Part shown: positions 1 through 6,304 of the stretch, one piece after another | Position numbering within the stretch: the stretch's first letter is position 1 | Layout: every line of letters starts with the position of its first letter | Assembly: GCA_019232645.1 (NCBI GenBank) | Contig: JAFANO010000708.1 | Coordinates: 1-6,530 of the forward strand | DNA from: Planctomycetaceae bacterium | GTDB taxonomy: Bacteria; Planctomycetota; Planctomycetia; Isosphaerales; Isosphaeraceae | Reading direction: 5' to 3' | Length of the DNA stretch: 6,530 bases | The notes under the pieces: model-generated | Seen by the model: only the letters and a program-made list of their open reading frames with translations | Told to the model about the DNA's origin: nothing | Databases searched by the model: none | Translations under genes and position numbers: made by a program

Positions 1-48
1 CTCGACCCCGCGGCGTTCGCCCGGGCGTTCGGCCGGTGGATGGCGTCG
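1..48 (+). pseudogene. Possible ISAs1-type transposase fragment at the left edge
   Basis: Frame 1 reads LDPAAFARAFGRWMASA before the sequence becomes oxidoreductase in another frame. From family knowledge, the N-terminal associated domain of ISAs1-type DDE transposases carries a segment of the form LDP-x-x-F-x-x-x-F-x-x-W just after its 'HDTFxRVFxR' stretch, and this matches it well. The three bases in each codon are GC-rich as expected for coding DNA here. Only about 16 residues are visible and no terminal inverted repeat can be seen, so the identification rests on a short motif. The fragment could be the remains of an insertion sequence whose deletion also removed the front of the next gene. 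The rest of the element, if present, lies left of the window. Confidence 0.4.
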
Positions 49-524
49 GCGCGTTCGCCGCCCAGCTCGCCCGCTGGCGGGGGGCCCACGTCAGCGCGAC
101 GGCCTCGGCACGCCACCACGACTTCTTGCGCGGGCTGGGCGTCGAGACGGTGATCGACTACCGGACGACACGATTCGAGGAGGTGCTCCGCGACGTGGAC
201 GTCGTGCTGGATACGATCGGCGGAGACACGTTGGAACGCTCCTGGCGCGTCCTCCGGAGGGGCGGGACGCTCGTCTCCCTCGCGGCCGAACCGGCTCCGG
301 AGCCGGCCCGGGACGCCGGGGCCCGCGGGATCTACTTCATCGTGGAGCCGAGCCGGGCCCAACTCGTCGAGATCGCGCAGCTGATCGACGCCGGCCAGAT
401 CCGGCCGGTGCTGGACGTGGTCCTGCCGCTGGCTCGGGCGCGTGAGGCGTTCGAGCGGGGGCTGGCCGGGCACGTCCGGGGGAAGATCGTCCTCCGGGTC
501 GATGATCCCGAGGCGATGCCCTGA
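39..524 (+). pseudogene. 5'-truncated MDR-family zinc-binding dehydrogenase / quinone oxidoreductase
   Basis: This is the C-terminal half of a medium-chain dehydrogenase/reductase, a family that uses NADPH to reduce quinones, enones or similar substrates in the cytoplasm. The frame opens at DGVGAFAAQLAR, which corresponds to the nucleotide-binding glycine motif (normally AGGVGxFAxQLA) about 150 residues into a full protein. It continues through the ATASARHHDFLRGLG and VIDYR segments, the VLDTIGG strand and the RRGGTLVSL strand, and ends with GKIVLRV, the usual family C-terminus. About 160 residues remain of an expected 310-330; the N-terminal GroES-like catalytic domain is absent. A GTG at 36 keeps the frame open but has no Shine-Dalgarno and begins inside the cofactor fold, so I do not treat it as a true start. 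Upstream sequence in all three frames lacks the expected VLIHGAAG strand and instead resembles a transposase. The product is probably non-functional. Confidence 0.8.
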
Positions 525-594
525 GGGATGCGGCCAGCCGTTCAAGAGGTCTACCTTGACGATACGCTCATTTCCAACCTCGCAGGAGTCAGCC

Positions 595-1032
595 ATGAAT
601 CGGACATTCCTCGCATTGGCCGTCTGCGCCGCCGTCGGGATCGGCGGGATGGCGCTGGCCCGGCACGACGAGAAAGACACGGCCAAAGTGACCGACCTCT
701 CCCGGCGGGACATCGTCGAGAAATTGGACGGGAAGGACGCCAGGGTGACGGTGGAGGAGGTGGCGATCGAACCCGGCGGACGGGTCGCTCCGCACCGCCA
801 CACCGGGCCGGTGTTCGGGTACGTCCTGGAAGGCGAGTACGAGCACGCCCTCGACGACGACCCCGTCACCACCTATAAGGCCGGGGACACGTTCTACGAG
901 CCGTCCGGGTGCGTCCACCGGGTGACGAGGAACCCGAGCGCGAGGCAGAAGACGCGCCTCCTCGCGGTGATCCTGCACCCCCGCGACGCCGAGAAGGTCA
1001 CGGTCCCGGAGGGGGCCGCGAAGACAGACTGA
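595..1032 (+). CDS. Secreted small cupin-domain protein
   Basis: A 145-residue protein with a signal peptide (MNRTFLALAV to about residue 22, ending MALA before RHDE) and a single cupin-2 barrel over residues 50-140. The first cupin motif gives GGRVAPHRH (His67, His69) followed by YVLEGE; the second gives GDTFYEPSGCVH (His108). These three histidines are the expected metal ligands. The usual glutamate of motif 1 is replaced by Phe/Val around residues 73-74, as in many small one-domain cupins of unknown substrate. The product is expected outside the cytoplasmic membrane. The ATG at 595 is chosen because AGGAG (584-588) lies six bases upstream and it opens directly into the signal peptide; a longer in-frame extension to 442 overlaps the dehydrogenase and has no such site. 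It follows the truncated dehydrogenase by 70 bases. Metal and substrate cannot be read from the sequence. Confidence 0.9.
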   Translation: MNRTFLALAVCAAVGIGGMALARHDEKDTAKVTDLSRRDIVEKLDGKDARVTVEEVAIEPGGRVAPHRHTGPVFGYVLEGEYEHALDDDPVTTYKAGDTFYEPSGCVHRVTRNPSARQKTRLLAVILHPRDAEKVTVPEGAAKTD

Positions 1033-1084
1033 CCGGACGCCTCCCGGGGACGACACCCCGAACCGGGCAGGCCGCCGCCGGCGA

Positions 1085-1285
1085 GCGTACGTCCTGGGCG
1101 AGCCTGGCGAGTCGCTGTTCCCGGCCCTGTCGGTCACCAGCGTCGGCGGGCTCCGGCTCGACCGCGAGGACGGGGCGATGCGCGCCATCGTCGAAGAGAC
1201 CCGCGCCGACGGCCATCGGGTGGTGAGAGCCAAGGGATATACCGACTACGCCGTCGCCATGAGCGCCGCCCTCGTTGAGAAGCGT
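1085..1285 (+). pseudogene. Orphan coding-like fragment, unknown family
   Basis: One plus-strand frame reads AYVLGEPGESLFPALSVTSV, then a stretch containing GGLRLDREDGAM and RAKGYTDYAVAMSAALVEK. Nearly every codon ends in G or C until about 1285, where codon use abruptly becomes mixed (cgt tat tta tgt agg) and the frame runs on without protein character to 1717. No ATG with a ribosome site precedes it; the only ATG (1178) starts in the middle of the coding-like part, and upstream the frame runs open back into the cupin stop codon. It therefore looks like an internal piece of a gene truncated at both ends. I do not recognise the family. It could also be chance in GC-rich DNA. Confidence 0.3.
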
Positions 1286-1737
1286 TATTTATGTAGGCCC
1301 GGTTCCCTTCCGTGCAGACCCCCAGCGGCGTATTCGAGGCGCGTCCGAGGTTGTCTTTACGAAGGTCCACGTCTAGTGAGTTGCGATCGGTCCATACAAA
1401 CGGAATACCGGCGAATTCACCAGTCTAGCTCGTGTCGACTCGATCGGACTGCGCGCGTCGGTCCGACACACCGACGCATTCTCGAACTCTGCCAGACTGG
1501 TTTGGGCATCGTGCCTCGAATGCGTTTTCCGCCCGGGAAAGGCGAACTCGGCCCAAGCCGGTCCGCCTCGAAACCAAACCGAGACTGCCCGCGGCAAAAC
1601 ATTGTGTCGGGATTTCGCGGCACAGCCTCATGTCGGGCGACATCATCAGCCCCCCTGAGGGGTCTGCCAGGAGGAGCCGACTCAATTGCATGTAAGAGGG
1701 CAGTTTGGGCTCCGTGAAGACGACGACCGCTGGGGCA
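1286..1737. other. Gene-free stretch with one perfect dyad
   Basis: About 450 bases between the gene remnant and the end of the UbiB kinase. Base composition is visibly less GC-rich than the flanks. Short frames on both strands lack family motifs, convincing ribosome sites and consistent codon use. The one clear structure is GCGTCGGT (1455-1462) pairing with ACCGACGC (1470-1477), a perfect 8-bp stem with a 7-base loop. No T-run follows on either strand, so it is not a classic intrinsic terminator. The kinase gene converges on this stretch, so its transcript must end somewhere in it. I see no promoter, RNA gene or insertion-sequence ends here. Confidence 0.5.
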
Positions 1738-3381
1738 CTAACCCCGGAACGTGTTCCAGATCAGGTGGAGCCCCAGGGCCGCGGCGATGCCGAAGCCGGT
1801 GTAGGCGAGCGAGGCGGGCCCGACCCGGAGGACCAGCGACGAGCCGACGATCAAGCCCGCCAGCACGATCCCGGCCGCCAGCGTGTTGCTGGCACGCGTG
1901 AGCTGCTTGACCAGGCTGTCGAAGTTGTGCAGATCGAAGTGCACCGTCAGCGTGCCGCGCTTGATCGACATCAGCGACTGGCTCAGGACGTCGGGCAGGA
2001 GGGTCGCGATCCGTTGCAGGTCCTCGGCGGTCCTCGCCGACTGGGTCAGGACCCGCCACGGGTGATAGCGCCTCAGGGTCAGGCGGCGGATGAACGGATG
2101 CAGCTCGGCGCCGATGTCGAAGTGCGGGTCGAGCGCGCGGCCGACCCCCTCGATCGTCACCATCGACCGGATCAGCAGGACCAGGTCGGGCGGGATGTGC
2201 AGGTGGTGCGTCCGGATGAAGGAGATCAGCTCGCCGAGCAGCTTGCCCAGGTCGATCGTGTCGAGGGTCAGCTCCGAGTACGAGGCCACCAGCTCGGCCG
2301 CGTCGCGGCGGAGGGCGCGGGGGTCGACCTGCTCGCCCCGGATCTCCAGCGCGTCCATGGCGCGGAGGACGCGGTCGGTGTCCTGCGCCATGAGGCCCGT
2401 CAGGAGGTCGGCGATCCGCTCGCGGTTCCTGGCGTCAAGCTGGCCGAACATCCCGTAGTCAAGCGGCGCGATCACTCCACCCGGCAGGACCCGGAGGTTG
2501 CCCGGGTGGGGGTCGGCGTGGAAGAAGCCGAGGTCGAAGATCTGCGTCAGGAGGATCCGTGCCCCCCGGACCGCGACCTTCGCCGGATTGACCCTCATCC
2601 GCTTCAGGCCGGCGAGGTCGTTGACGCTCACCCCGCCGATGTACTCCATCGCCAGGACGCGCGAGGTCGAGTACTCCGGGACGACGTACGGGATGTGCGC
2701 CGTCGGCTCGCTGGCGAACTGCGCCTGGCAACGCTCCATGGTCCGGCGCTCGACGGCGAAGTCGAGCTCGCGCTTGAGGCTCCGCTCGAACTCGCGGGCC
2801 AGGGCCGTCGGGGCGTAGGGGGCCAGGAACGCCAGCCGCCGCTCGGCCAGTTGCGCCAGGTTCTTGAGGATGTCGAGGTCGGCCTGCACCACCTTGTCGA
2901 TCCCCGGCCGACGGATCTTCAGGGCGATGACCCGGCCGTCGCGAAGCGTGGCGCGGTGGACCTGCGAGATCGACGCCGAGGCCACCGGCACCGGGTCGAT
3001 CGAGCGGAGGAGTTCCGACGGTGGCCGGCCGAACTCCTCGGTCAGGATCGCCTTGGCCTCCTCGAACGCGAACGGCCGGACGTCGTCGCGGAGCGCCGCC
3101 AACTCGCTGGTGTAGGCCTCGGGCAGCAGGTCGGGCCGCGAGCTCAGGAGCTGCCCGAGCTTGACGAACGTCGGGCCGAGGTCCTCGCAGATCAGTCGGA
3201 GCCGCCGCGCGCGGTCGTGGGGCGGGATCTCGTCCCCCAGCGCCACCCGCTCGAGTGGCCGGACCAGCCCCTCCAGGTGCAAGGCCGAGACGACATCCTG
3301 GTAGCCATAACGCATCAGGCTCGCCAGGATCTGGCGATAGCGCGGCAGGTCGCGGAGATGGTTGACGGTTTCGCGGATCAA
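1738..3381 (-). CDS. ubiB: ABC1/UbiB-family atypical protein kinase-like ATPase
   Basis: A membrane-anchored ABC1/ADCK/UbiB family member, known to support isoprenoid-quinone biosynthesis through ATPase activity. Counting from the TTG at 3381 (547 residues): the family-specific KxGQ motif is KLGQ (74-77); the alanine-rich nucleotide loop is VASASISQ (133-140), where kinases have a glycine-rich loop; the ATP lysine is Lys155 in IALKI; the catalytic loop is HADPHPGN (288-295); the metal-binding motif is DYG (308-310) in place of the usual DFG. Two hydrophobic helices at about 502-520 and 524-542 form the C-terminal membrane anchor. Length matches E. coli UbiB (546). The ATG at 3537 would add 52 arginine-rich residues unlike the family, so the TTG with its strong ribosome site is preferred. 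No quinone-pathway gene is nearby; planctomycetes generally use menaquinone, so 'UbiB-like' is safer than a strict ubiquinone role. It diverges from the gene at 3570. Confidence 0.93.
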   Translation of the reverse strand: MIRETVNHLRDLPRYRQILASLMRYGYQDVVSALHLEGLVRPLERVALGDEIPPHDRARRLRLICEDLGPTFVKLGQLLSSRPDLLPEAYTSELAALRDDVRPFAFEEAKAILTEEFGRPPSELLRSIDPVPVASASISQVHRATLRDGRVIALKIRRPGIDKVVQADLDILKNLAQLAERRLAFLAPYAPTALAREFERSLKRELDFAVERRTMERCQAQFASEPTAHIPYVVPEYSTSRVLAMEYIGGVSVNDLAGLKRMRVNPAKVAVRGARILLTQIFDLGFFHADPHPGNLRVLPGGVIAPLDYGMFGQLDARNRERIADLLTGLMAQDTDRVLRAMDALEIRGEQVDPRALRRDAAELVASYSELTLDTIDLGKLLGELISFIRTHHLHIPPDLVLLIRSMVTIEGVGRALDPHFDIGAELHPFIRRLTLRRYHPWRVLTQSARTAEDLQRIATLLPDVLSQSLMSIKRGTLTVHFDLHNFDSLVKQLTRASNTLAAGIVLAGLIVGSSLVLRVGPASLAYTGFGIAAALGLHLIWNTFRG

Positions 3382-3385
3382 GGCG

Positions 3386-3397
3386 CCCCTCTTCTTT
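3386..3397 (-). promoter_or_regulatory. Shine-Dalgarno fixing a TTG start for the UbiB-like kinase
   Basis: On the minus strand AAAGAAGAGGGG ends four bases before the TTG at 3381, with the AGAGG core about six bases away. This purine run is the best ribosome site in the region, and starting here gives a protein beginning LIRETVNHLRDLPRYR, which is how ABC1 proteins normally begin. It argues against the upstream ATG at 3537. Confidence 0.7.
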
Positions 3398-3490
3398 CGC
3401 TGAGGGTCCGACGTCCACCCCCGCCGCGGTCGAGCGGCCGATCGGGGGCGTGCCCCGCCCCGGCGCCAGGATGCGCGAGGGGTGTTTCTC

Positions 3491-3519
3491 TTGCAATCCC
3501 TTTGCCAATACGATACATT
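3491..3519 (+). promoter_or_regulatory. Candidate sigma-70-like promoter for the 108-residue protein
   Basis: TTGCAA (3491-3496) and TACATT (3514-3519) are separated by 17 bases, each matching four of six consensus positions. They lie in the locally AT-rich gap between the two divergent genes, with transcription expected to start near 3526, about 45 bases before the ATG at 3570. Promoter consensus in planctomycetes is poorly defined, so this is only a candidate. The minus-strand kinase promoter must lie in the same roughly 190-base gap, but I could not place it. Confidence 0.25.
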
Positions 3520-3569
3520 TGAGCCCATCGATTGCATTATCGCTCGGTGTGGGGAACGGGAACCCTTTC

Positions 3570-3896
3570 ATGCCCACCCAGAATCAGACGGGGGTCCGCC
3601 CCCTGGAAACGCCCGACGACTTGTCCGAAACACGCCTCGAAGCCGTCGGCTTCGTCTTCCACGGGACGGTCCCACAGTCCGGCGGGAAACGCGGAGCGGT
3701 CAAGGCGGGAACGAATCTCCTCCACTTCGCCCGATGCGCCAAGCTCGACAGGGCCGGCGAGGGAGAGACCAAAATTTGGTTCCGGACCATCAACATTGCC
3801 AAGGATCATCTCGACGAGATGGTCGGCCAACATCGCTGGAAATGGTGTAAAGTCTGCGAACGGGAGATTACCCAGAAGATCCTCAACGAGCGATAG
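3570..3896 (+). CDS. Hypothetical 108-residue protein with possible Cys/His metal site
   Basis: I do not recognise the family. The protein is soluble, with no signal peptide or membrane segment. The first 25 residues are polar and probably disordered; the remainder alternates strand-like pieces (AVGFVFHG, KIWFRTINIAK) and a basic, tryptophan-rich end (HRWKWCKVCEREI). His52/Cys56 and Cys93-x-x-Cys96 could together bind a zinc ion, but spacing alone is weak evidence. The ATG at 3570 is chosen over an in-frame extension to 3450, because the extension runs through the divergent promoter region and reads as non-protein. A modest purine run (ggggaacggg, 3551-3560) precedes it. The codons (ctc gac gag atg gtc) match the neighbours. 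A 234-residue minus-strand frame covers the same DNA; I regard that one as the shadow because its sequence is low-complexity and lacks a ribosome site. Confidence 0.6.
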   Translation: MPTQNQTGVRPLETPDDLSETRLEAVGFVFHGTVPQSGGKRGAVKAGTNLLHFARCAKLDRAGEGETKIWFRTINIAKDHLDEMVGQHRWKWCKVCEREITQKILNER

Positions 3897-4067
3897 CGAC
3901 CCTTCGCCCCTCTCCTCCTCGGCCCGAGTCGAGGACGATTCCGAAGGATTTCGCCCCGTAACCGGGGTGTGTTCCTGATCGTGCCCTCTCCGAGAGCCGC
4001 AAGCATCCATGCGTGACTGAGATCGTGCGGGAAAGCCCCTCTTCCACGGGGCCCGTGGGTCTACGGA
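3897..4067 (+). other. Intergenic gap with two small dyads
   Basis: Two symmetric sequences are visible. CCCCG (3954-3958) and CGGGG (3963-3967) form a 5-bp stem with loop TAAC, 58 bases past the stop of the 108-residue gene; the following bases are not T-rich, so it is at best a weak terminator. CCACGGG (4044-4050) and CCCGTGG (4052-4058) form an almost gapless 7+7 palindrome, more like a protein-binding site than an RNA hairpin since only one base separates the arms. It sits just ahead of the GTG at 4068. Confidence 0.3.
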
Positions 4068-4250
4068 GTGCAACCCAGCGAGGTCGGGGCCGGGATTCCC
4101 GGCGGGATGCGTTGCGCCGTCCCACTCGAGCAAAGAGGCCAGTACCCTTTCCGGATCGCCCCCGACGATCATCGCCGCTTCACGTGGACCGTTCGCGACA
4201 CGCGCGGGATCGTTCGCTGCGGTGTCGTCGCCTCGAGACACGAGAGATGA
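4068..4250 (+). CDS. Possible small protein of 60 (or 47) residues
   Basis: Unrecognised. The frame from GTG 4068, or from ATG 4107, ends at TGA 4250 and contains QYPFRIAPDDHRRFTWTV followed by RDTRGIVRCGVVASRHER. The mix of aromatic and branched residues in alternating pattern suggests a small beta-sheet protein, and most codons end in G or C as in the accepted genes. Neither start is decisive: the GTG has only a weak CGGA upstream, while the ATG has GGCGGG immediately before it, too close for ideal spacing. It stands alone on the plus strand, 110 bases before the next gene. It may be a real small gene, a remnant, or chance. Confidence 0.35.
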   Translation: MQPSEVGAGIPGGMRCAVPLEQRGQYPFRIAPDDHRRFTWTVRDTRGIVRCGVVASRHER

Positions 4251-4323
4251 CTCGGGTGCCTCGCCGTCCCGGGCCTGATTGCGGCATCACGCTTGCACGA
4301 TGATGTCGCTGAGCGTGGCGTGC

Positions 4324-4360
4324 GAGGAATTCATGAATCTCGAGCTAACGGGGATTCCTC
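4324..4360 (+). promoter_or_regulatory. Inverted repeat abutting the start codon of the 403-residue gene
   Basis: GAGGAAT (4324-4330) and ATTCCTC (4354-4360) are perfect 7-bp inverted arms with 23 bases between them; the second arm ends immediately before the ATG at 4361. The likely ribosome site GGGG (4350-4353) falls in the loop next to the second arm. Inside the loop region ATTCATGAAT (4329-4338) is itself a palindrome. Folding in the mRNA would place the start codon at the foot of a stem, which could affect translation; alternatively it is an operator or chance. Confidence 0.3.
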
Positions 4361-5572
4361 ATGAGGCGAACAACGCTGGCGATCCTGGGGTTGGGCTGGT
4401 CCCTGTGGGTGGTCCCGATGGTGCGCGGTCAGGCACCCCTGCCGTCGCCGGTGTCCGAGCTGAACCACTTGGTGCACGAAATGTCCGAGCACGTGCGGCA
4501 CCTCGGCGACGACATCTCGGCGGACCTGGGTCAGGCTCCCCAGGGACAGATCCTGATCCAGGACACGCAGGAACTGGCCCAGGCAATCGGCGAGTTCCGC
4601 GAGACACTGCACAATAGTCTGGACACGTATCAGGTCCGCCAGTCATATTCCGGCATCGATAACACTTGGCACCATCTGCAGGCGCAACTGGCGCAGCCGG
4701 GCTTCAACACGCCCGCCGTGGCCCGCGCCGCGTCGCGAGTCGGCGAGGCCGACGCCCGGATCCACCAGGTGCTGGGCCTGAACACTCTGCCTGCCAATTA
4801 CTACGGCGCCGGCCAGGCGCCCACCGGCATGGCCGAGACGCAACGCCTGGCGCACGCGCTGGTGGAACGCGCCGAGGCCCTGGCGGTGACCATCCGCGCC
4901 GACATGGTCGGCGGTGGCGGGCGGCTGCTCCAGGACGCGGTCAACCTGGCGCAGGCGGCCGACCTGTTCCACGACGGGATCGACCTCAACGCCCGCCCCG
5001 ACATCGCGCGGAACGGCTTCGCGGGGGTCGCCGCACTGTCCGACCGCCTGGAGCAGGACCTGGCCGCGATCCCGCCGCCCCCGCGGGTCCAGGCCGCGTG
5101 GCAGGCGTTCCAGGCCGTCGAGGTCCTGCTCCGCCAGGACCTCGGGCTGCCCAACGCCCCCCAGGACCTCGCCCTCAGCGCGATCCCGGTCGGCAGTCCC
5201 TCACCGGTCGTGGCGCTGGCCGACCAGCTCGTCACCCAGGTCAACGCCTTCATCCAGGTCTTCAGCCAGACCGCCGGGGCGGTCCCCGAAGGGGGATTCT
5301 TTCTCGCCGACGCCCAGCGGCTGCAAGCCGCCGCCGCCGACTTCCGCCAGGACGCCGCCCGGGGGCTCAACACCGGGCAGCTCGCCTACGAGTTCCGCGA
5401 CGTCGACGCCCTCTGGCAGCGCCTGGCGCGGCGGACCAACCGGATCGCCCGCGGCCGGAGCGGGCCGAACATCCAGCAGGTCGCCAGCATGGGCCAGACC
5501 ATCGCCCAGATCCACCAGCTCCTAGGCATGCCCGGGTTCGCACCGATGGTCATTTCGATTCCCACGCCCTGA
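4361..5572 (+). CDS. Secreted helical protein made of three diverged tandem repeats
   Basis: A 403-residue protein of unknown function. Residues 1-24 are a signal peptide (MRRTT, hydrophobic LAILGLGWSLWVVPMV, then RGQA), so it is exported. The mature part comprises three copies of a roughly 110-residue unit: about 33-146, 159-264 and 286-392. Each has an opening helix, a core helix that aligns well (LIQDTQELAQAIGEF at 65-79, LLQDAVNLAQAADLF at 189-203, FLADAQRLQAAAADF at 314-328), a paired helix ending in DNTWHHLQ, ALSDRLEQ or DALWQRLA, and a closing helix ending in LGLN, LGLP or LGMP. There are no cysteines, enzyme motifs or membrane segments after the signal, so a scaffold or envelope role is possible but unproven. 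The ATG at 4361 is preceded by GGGG at 4350-4353 and opens the signal peptide. It converges on the next gene with four bases between stops. Confidence 0.88.
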   Translation: MRRTTLAILGLGWSLWVVPMVRGQAPLPSPVSELNHLVHEMSEHVRHLGDDISADLGQAPQGQILIQDTQELAQAIGEFRETLHNSLDTYQVRQSYSGIDNTWHHLQAQLAQPGFNTPAVARAASRVGEADARIHQVLGLNTLPANYYGAGQAPTGMAETQRLAHALVERAEALAVTIRADMVGGGGRLLQDAVNLAQAADLFHDGIDLNARPDIARNGFAGVAALSDRLEQDLAAIPPPPRVQAAWQAFQAVEVLLRQDLGLPNAPQDLALSAIPVGSPSPVVALADQLVTQVNAFIQVFSQTAGAVPEGGFFLADAQRLQAAAADFRQDAARGLNTGQLAYEFRDVDALWQRLARRTNRIARGRSGPNIQQVASMGQTIAQIHQLLGMPGFAPMVISIPTP

Positions 5573-5576
5573 CTGT

Positions 5577-6284
5577 TTATGGAAGTATCGGGCTCGCCGT
5601 CGCCTGGAGCAGCTCTTTCATCTCCAGACGCTGGAGTGTGACGGCCAGTCGCTCGAGGGCCGAGCCCGATCGCGACCCGGCGCAGAGGTCGATGAAGGCG
5701 GACGGGTCCCAGACGCCGCCCGGGATCAGCCGGGCGGCCAGCGCGGCGTCGTGCGCCTCCAGGAGCGGGGCCGCGACCGATGCCAATCGACCGAAGAGCG
5801 GGTGCCGGCCGACCCGGCGAAACCAGTACGACGCGTTGCCGGGGTCGGGCTCGCGCCGGTGGGCGATCCCGTGCCAGTAGGCCGACGTCTCCCGTTCGCC
5901 CAGGTCGCCGGCCCGCTGTGCGGCCTCGTGGCTCGCGTCCCAGAAGTCGTGGACCTGGAACAACCCCGCCGCCAGCGCCAGCCGCATGGGCCGCGAGGCC
6001 GAGGGCAGCACCTCCGACCACGCCCCTTCCGACAGCGCCGGGGCCAGCCGGGGCCGGCGGGGCGCGGCCTGGACCAGCGTGGGGCCGGTCGCGTCCTCCC
6101 CGCCCAGCGCCGCATACCCCAGCGCGGCGATCAGGTCGGCCGCATCCAGGGGCAGCGACGCGACAACGTGCGCCGGCGACTCGCCCGACTCGAGGCGATC
6201 AAGGACCTCGCCCAGCGGAGTCCCCCGCGTGCCGACGACTGGAGCGCCCTCCCGCACCAGAACCCGGCCCCAAATGTCGCTCAT
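5577..6284 (-). CDS. DUF433-like N-terminal domain fused to a domain of unknown function
   Basis: A 235-residue soluble protein. Residues about 8-60 resemble DUF433, a small winged-helix-like domain usually found as a free antitoxin-type protein of about 75 residues: VREGAPVVGTRGTP, then LESGESPAHV, and LDAADLIAALGYAAL are its recognisable signatures. A proline/arginine linker (about 65-95) leads to a second part (about 100-230) with striking polar and aromatic motifs: FQVHDFWDASHEAAQ (109-123), AYWHGIAHRREPD (135-147), GNASYWFRRVGRHPLF (149-164) and LQRLEMKELL (217-226). His112, His119, His138, His142, Arg143, Glu145 and Asp147 could form an active or metal site, but I cannot name an activity. 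The ATG at 6284 has GTGAGG (6290-6295) suitably upstream. No PIN-type toxin partner follows. The gene ends four bases from the convergent 403-residue gene, so the two may share termination signals. Confidence 0.85.
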   Translation of the reverse strand: MSDIWGRVLVREGAPVVGTRGTPLGEVLDRLESGESPAHVVASLPLDAADLIAALGYAALGGEDATGPTLVQAAPRRPRLAPALSEGAWSEVLPSASRPMRLALAAGLFQVHDFWDASHEAAQRAGDLGERETSAYWHGIAHRREPDPGNASYWFRRVGRHPLFGRLASVAAPLLEAHDAALAARLIPGGVWDPSAFIDLCAGSRSGSALERLAVTLQRLEMKELLQATASPILP

Positions 6285-6304
6285 CGTTCGGCCTCACCGT
6301 ACTT

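Noticed and set aside
589..1233. A 214-codon minus-strand frame opposite the cupin gene
   Set aside because: The plus strand has a signal peptide, Shine-Dalgarno and cupin metal motifs; the minus frame has none.
1455..1477. Intrinsic terminator for the kinase gene
   Set aside because: The stem is perfect but no T-run follows on the minus strand, and it lies over 250 bases past the stop codon.
1705..3522. A 605-codon plus-strand open frame opposite the UbiB-like kinase
   Set aside because: It is rich in Arg, Asp, Gln, Val and Leu with no domain motif, while the minus strand has every ABC1 family motif. It is a typical antisense shadow of a GC-rich gene.
3537..4241. A 234-codon minus-strand frame over the 108-residue gene and the gap after it
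   Set aside because: Low-complexity composition, no ribosome site and no family motif; it spans coding and non-coding DNA alike. The plus-strand frame has better codon use.
4666..5880. A 404-codon plus-strand frame overlapping the secreted repeat protein
   Set aside because: Arg/Pro/Gly-rich shadow in a shifted frame that runs through two genes of opposite strand; no signal peptide or motif.
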